Below, in pieces: positions 63,926-64,000 of a stretch of DNA of 64,000 nucleotides. The position numbers were made by a program, and so were the translations under genes. Source of the DNA: Amphiura filiformis. Lineage: Eukaryota; Echinodermata; Ophiuroidea; Amphilepidida; Amphiuridae. Position 1 is the stretch's first letter. Each line of letters starts with the position of its first letter. Location: positions 45,519,928 through 45,583,927 of the forward strand of contig NC_092644.1 in NCBI RefSeq assembly GCF_039555335.1, read 5' to 3'. The notes beneath the pieces were generated by a model. The model was given only the letters and a program-made list of their open reading frames with translations, was not told the origin of the DNA and searched no databases.

Positions 63926-64000
63926 TTAATATAAATGATATTATTATTAATTAAGAGATAGAGGTGAGCTTGGGCTTCCACAGATGAGTTTATATGAATT

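Overview
The window is a piece of an AT-rich, intron-bearing animal genome crowded with transposons. A marine invertebrate deuterostome (echinoderm, less likely hemichordate) is the best guess. The reasons are the recurring TAGGCCTA-type oligomer, a rapidly expanding cluster of intronless rhodopsin-class receptors, and the style of the short inverted-repeat elements. The species call is inference. There is no bacterial-type gene organisation.

Left part (1 to about 43,300): a tandem array of repeated units. Each unit carries pieces of an M14 carboxypeptidase (CP) gene on the + strand and an intronless rhodopsin-class G-protein-coupled receptor (GPCR) on the - strand. Three receptor genes look intact (2140-3252, 12991-14103, 38478-39590). 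The first two differ at five residues; the third is more diverged. The first two units also hold a 3'-truncated receptor pseudogene abutting a Penelope-like retroelement fragment. The CP pieces are a clean last exon (2-217, 10568-10842, 36283-36557), a diverged second version of that exon (about 10061-10165 and 30950-31085) and a central exon (8859-9062, 18236-18516). The unit copies differ mainly by transposon insertions, and several insertions can be read base by base because a sister unit still shows the empty site. The third unit is swollen by a 9.1-kb hAT-type insertion (21504-30587), a split TTAA-flanked element (31111-34913) and a 1.1-kb insertion between 10-bp direct repeats (34994-36070).

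Middle part (about 43,300 to 52,850): no host gene recognised. It holds Tc1-like elements, long foldback repeats, a duplicated 390-bp block with a hAT miniature element inside, and unassigned AT-rich DNA.

Right part (52,853 to 60,972, - strand): the 3' six exons of a TRPC cation channel. They encode the end of S2, S3, a long S3-S4 loop, S4-S6 with the LFW pore motif, the TRP box ([10 protein letters not shown]), a coiled-coil and a C-terminal PDZ-ligand-like TEV end. All splice phases agree. The 5' exons (ankyrin repeats, S1) are not seen and should lie beyond 64,000. Its introns hold foldbacks, miniature elements, a LINE 3' end and a tRNA-Lys-like SINE. The right edge (61,000-64,000) is intergenic or intronic with several more repeats.

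No new enzyme system was found. The most interesting structures are the GPCR/CP array, a Helitron-like element with a 146-bp periodic core full of GGGTCAAAGGTCA (DR1-like) sites, the 9.1-kb hAT insertion, a set of TTAA-flanked elements with central perfect palindromes, and elements carrying tRNA-like pieces.
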